In this document: positions 62,639 through 64,000 of the stretch, piece after piece | How positions within the stretch are numbered: the stretch's first letter is position 1 | How the letters are laid out: the number at the start of each line of letters is the position of its first letter | From: Pilaira anomala | Lineage: Eukaryota > Mucoromycota > Mucoromycetes > Mucorales > Mucoraceae | NCBI GenBank assembly: GCA_025716855.1 | Contig: JAIXMQ010000075.1 | Location: forward strand, 1-64,000 | Direction: 5' to 3' | DNA: 64,000 nt | Translations under genes and position numbers: made by a program | The notes under the pieces: model-generated | What the model was told of the DNA's origin: nothing | Seen by the model: the letters and a program-made list of their open reading frames with translations, nothing else | Database searches by the model: none

Positions 62639-62967
62639 TTACCACTACTACACTTATTACAAGAAATAACTAGAGAGAGATAGAGACAGAGAAAAGTTGT
62701 TTTTATACATATAAAAAGAACTCCCTTTTTATCTCTTATTTTTTTATTATTACTCCCCTTTCAACATATAACGATGTAATGTATATTTTATAACAATAAT
62801 ACTCTTTAAATAGAAACTTTTTTTTCTTTTTTTGTGATACAAAAAACCTTTTGTGTGATCAACGCAATGTACCTTTATTACTGTGAAACGAACGGTCCGA
62901 TGTGACAACTAATTAAAAGACACACACACACACATACACACACACACACATACACACACACACACAT

Positions 62968-63002
<35 letters not shown>

Positions 63003-64000
63003 CACTCCCCGGCCATCATGTTTGAGAGGGTACCCATATATGAACTTGTCTCTTTTTTTTTATATATGCTGTCTAATGCAACACAAAGAGACTGGATGCT
63101 GATCCAAAATAAAAATAAAATAAAAAAAGCTGTAAGTTTTATATGCTCACTAAAAAAGCAAGAAAACTTGTTTTTTTTTAATTATCTGTATTTTCTTTGT
63201 CCCCGTGTCTTTTTTTCTTTAATGTACATATTTGAAGACCCTGAACTAAAAATCATATATCTTATGTCAACGCATTGTTAAAAAAAAAAAAAGTCAGGGC
63301 AAGCTTCGTTTTTTTCTGAACTTGGTCTCCATTCTCATTCAAAGTAAATGTTATATGCAACTGATATATACAAAGTCATACAACAGTAAAAAAAAGAAAA
63401 AGTTTTTTGAATTCTTTGCATCAACATTTATAGGAAAAAAAACTGACGTTTTATTGCATGTAGAATAAAAAAAAAAAAAGCGCGATTGTATGTATTCATA
63501 TTTGTCAAGAAAAAAAAAAGAAAGGTCTGGCCTTTTTAACGTTCCACCATCAATTTCATTTTAATTTAATCAGTTTGACCTACCGACTCTCTTTCGCTTG
63601 AACCTCTTTTCAGAACAATAAAGTCCATTATAAAAGCGCCTCATTTTCCAATTGTGTCACTTTCTAAAACAATTTTTTTTTCGCTTATACATGTATAAAT
63701 AAATATCAACGAACCGTAAAAACAAACGTCAAATTCAATGCAACTTTTATTAAAATATCTATTCCCGCATACAGATTTATAAATATACTATCTATATGCC
63801 ATTGTAGTTAATTATCTAAAGTTACGGAGCATATAAAATACAATCATGCGGCTGGTAAATTTTATCCGTTAGTTCTAAAAAAAAATAGTTAATTGGCGAT
63901 GATTTCCGAAAAATAAATGGCGCCTACTACTTACATTTATGTCAATCGAGGCATCTTCACTTATCGAAAGATACCGAAAATTATATTTATTGTACACATG
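62557..64000. other. 3' flank and intergenic DNA to window end
   Basis: Contains a ~34-nt T run (62608-62635), a CA microsatellite (62920-62981) passing into TA repeats to ~63001, and many short A/T runs. A frame at 63018-63281 has no recognisable content. Nothing else supported. Confidence 0.55.
62920..63001. repeat. CA/TA compound microsatellite
   Basis: ACACAC blocks separated by single AT units, followed by TATATA. Visible directly. Confidence 0.9.

Overview
The window is strongly AT-rich eukaryotic nuclear DNA with many short spliceosomal introns (GTAAGT/GTATGT donors, often followed by long A or T runs) and fungal families: an Opi1 domain, a Reg1/AreA-type PP1-regulator domain, Stt4, a Mid2/Wsc-like surface protein and a complex I-like two-helix protein. 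Compact introns inside low-complexity AT-rich DNA and a single-exon P0 gene fit an early-diverging fungus, most likely Mucoromycota (Mucorales-like). That assignment is inference. No rRNA or tRNA gene, CRISPR array or intact mobile element was seen.

Layout. 1-4583 is gene-poor and holds a degenerating tandem repeat (2786-3205) that reads openly only on the minus strand. 4584-43730 is a dense block. Minus strand: an unrecognised nuclear-type protein, a Reg1-like PP1 subunit (with a 23-nt microexon), an HMG-box protein, a DUF202 membrane protein, Stt4 (11 exons), a mitochondrial MidA/NDUFAF7 methyltransferase, Cmc1, Prp43 and a small hypothetical protein. Plus strand: an SLC35F6-like transporter, ribosomal protein S2, an ankyrin-DysF-FYVE-RING protein, a TPT/SLC35-type transporter, a 23-finger C2H2 protein and a short Opi1-like protein. 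43731-57837 is a 14-kb gene desert with homopolymers, microsatellites, divergent repeats and several decayed coding fragments, one of them BIR-like. 57838-62556 is dense again: a small mitochondrial-type membrane protein, mitochondrial Obg GTPase, P0, and a Ser/Thr-rich single-pass surface protein with a PPxY motif.

The genes are housekeeping functions with no operon logic. They cover translation (uS5, P0, Obg), splicing/ribosome assembly (Prp43), mitochondrial biogenesis (MidA, Cmc1, NUXM-like), lipid signalling (Stt4, Opi1-like) and endosomal ubiquitin signalling (FYVE-RING). The items most worth following up are the ankyrin-DysF-FYVE-RING architecture, an 11-bp GC-only motif (TCCGGTCCGGA) that recurs in otherwise AT-rich DNA including twice exactly 400 bp apart upstream of RPS2, the microexons, a compact structured-RNA candidate at 31324-31422, and the pseudogene-rich desert.
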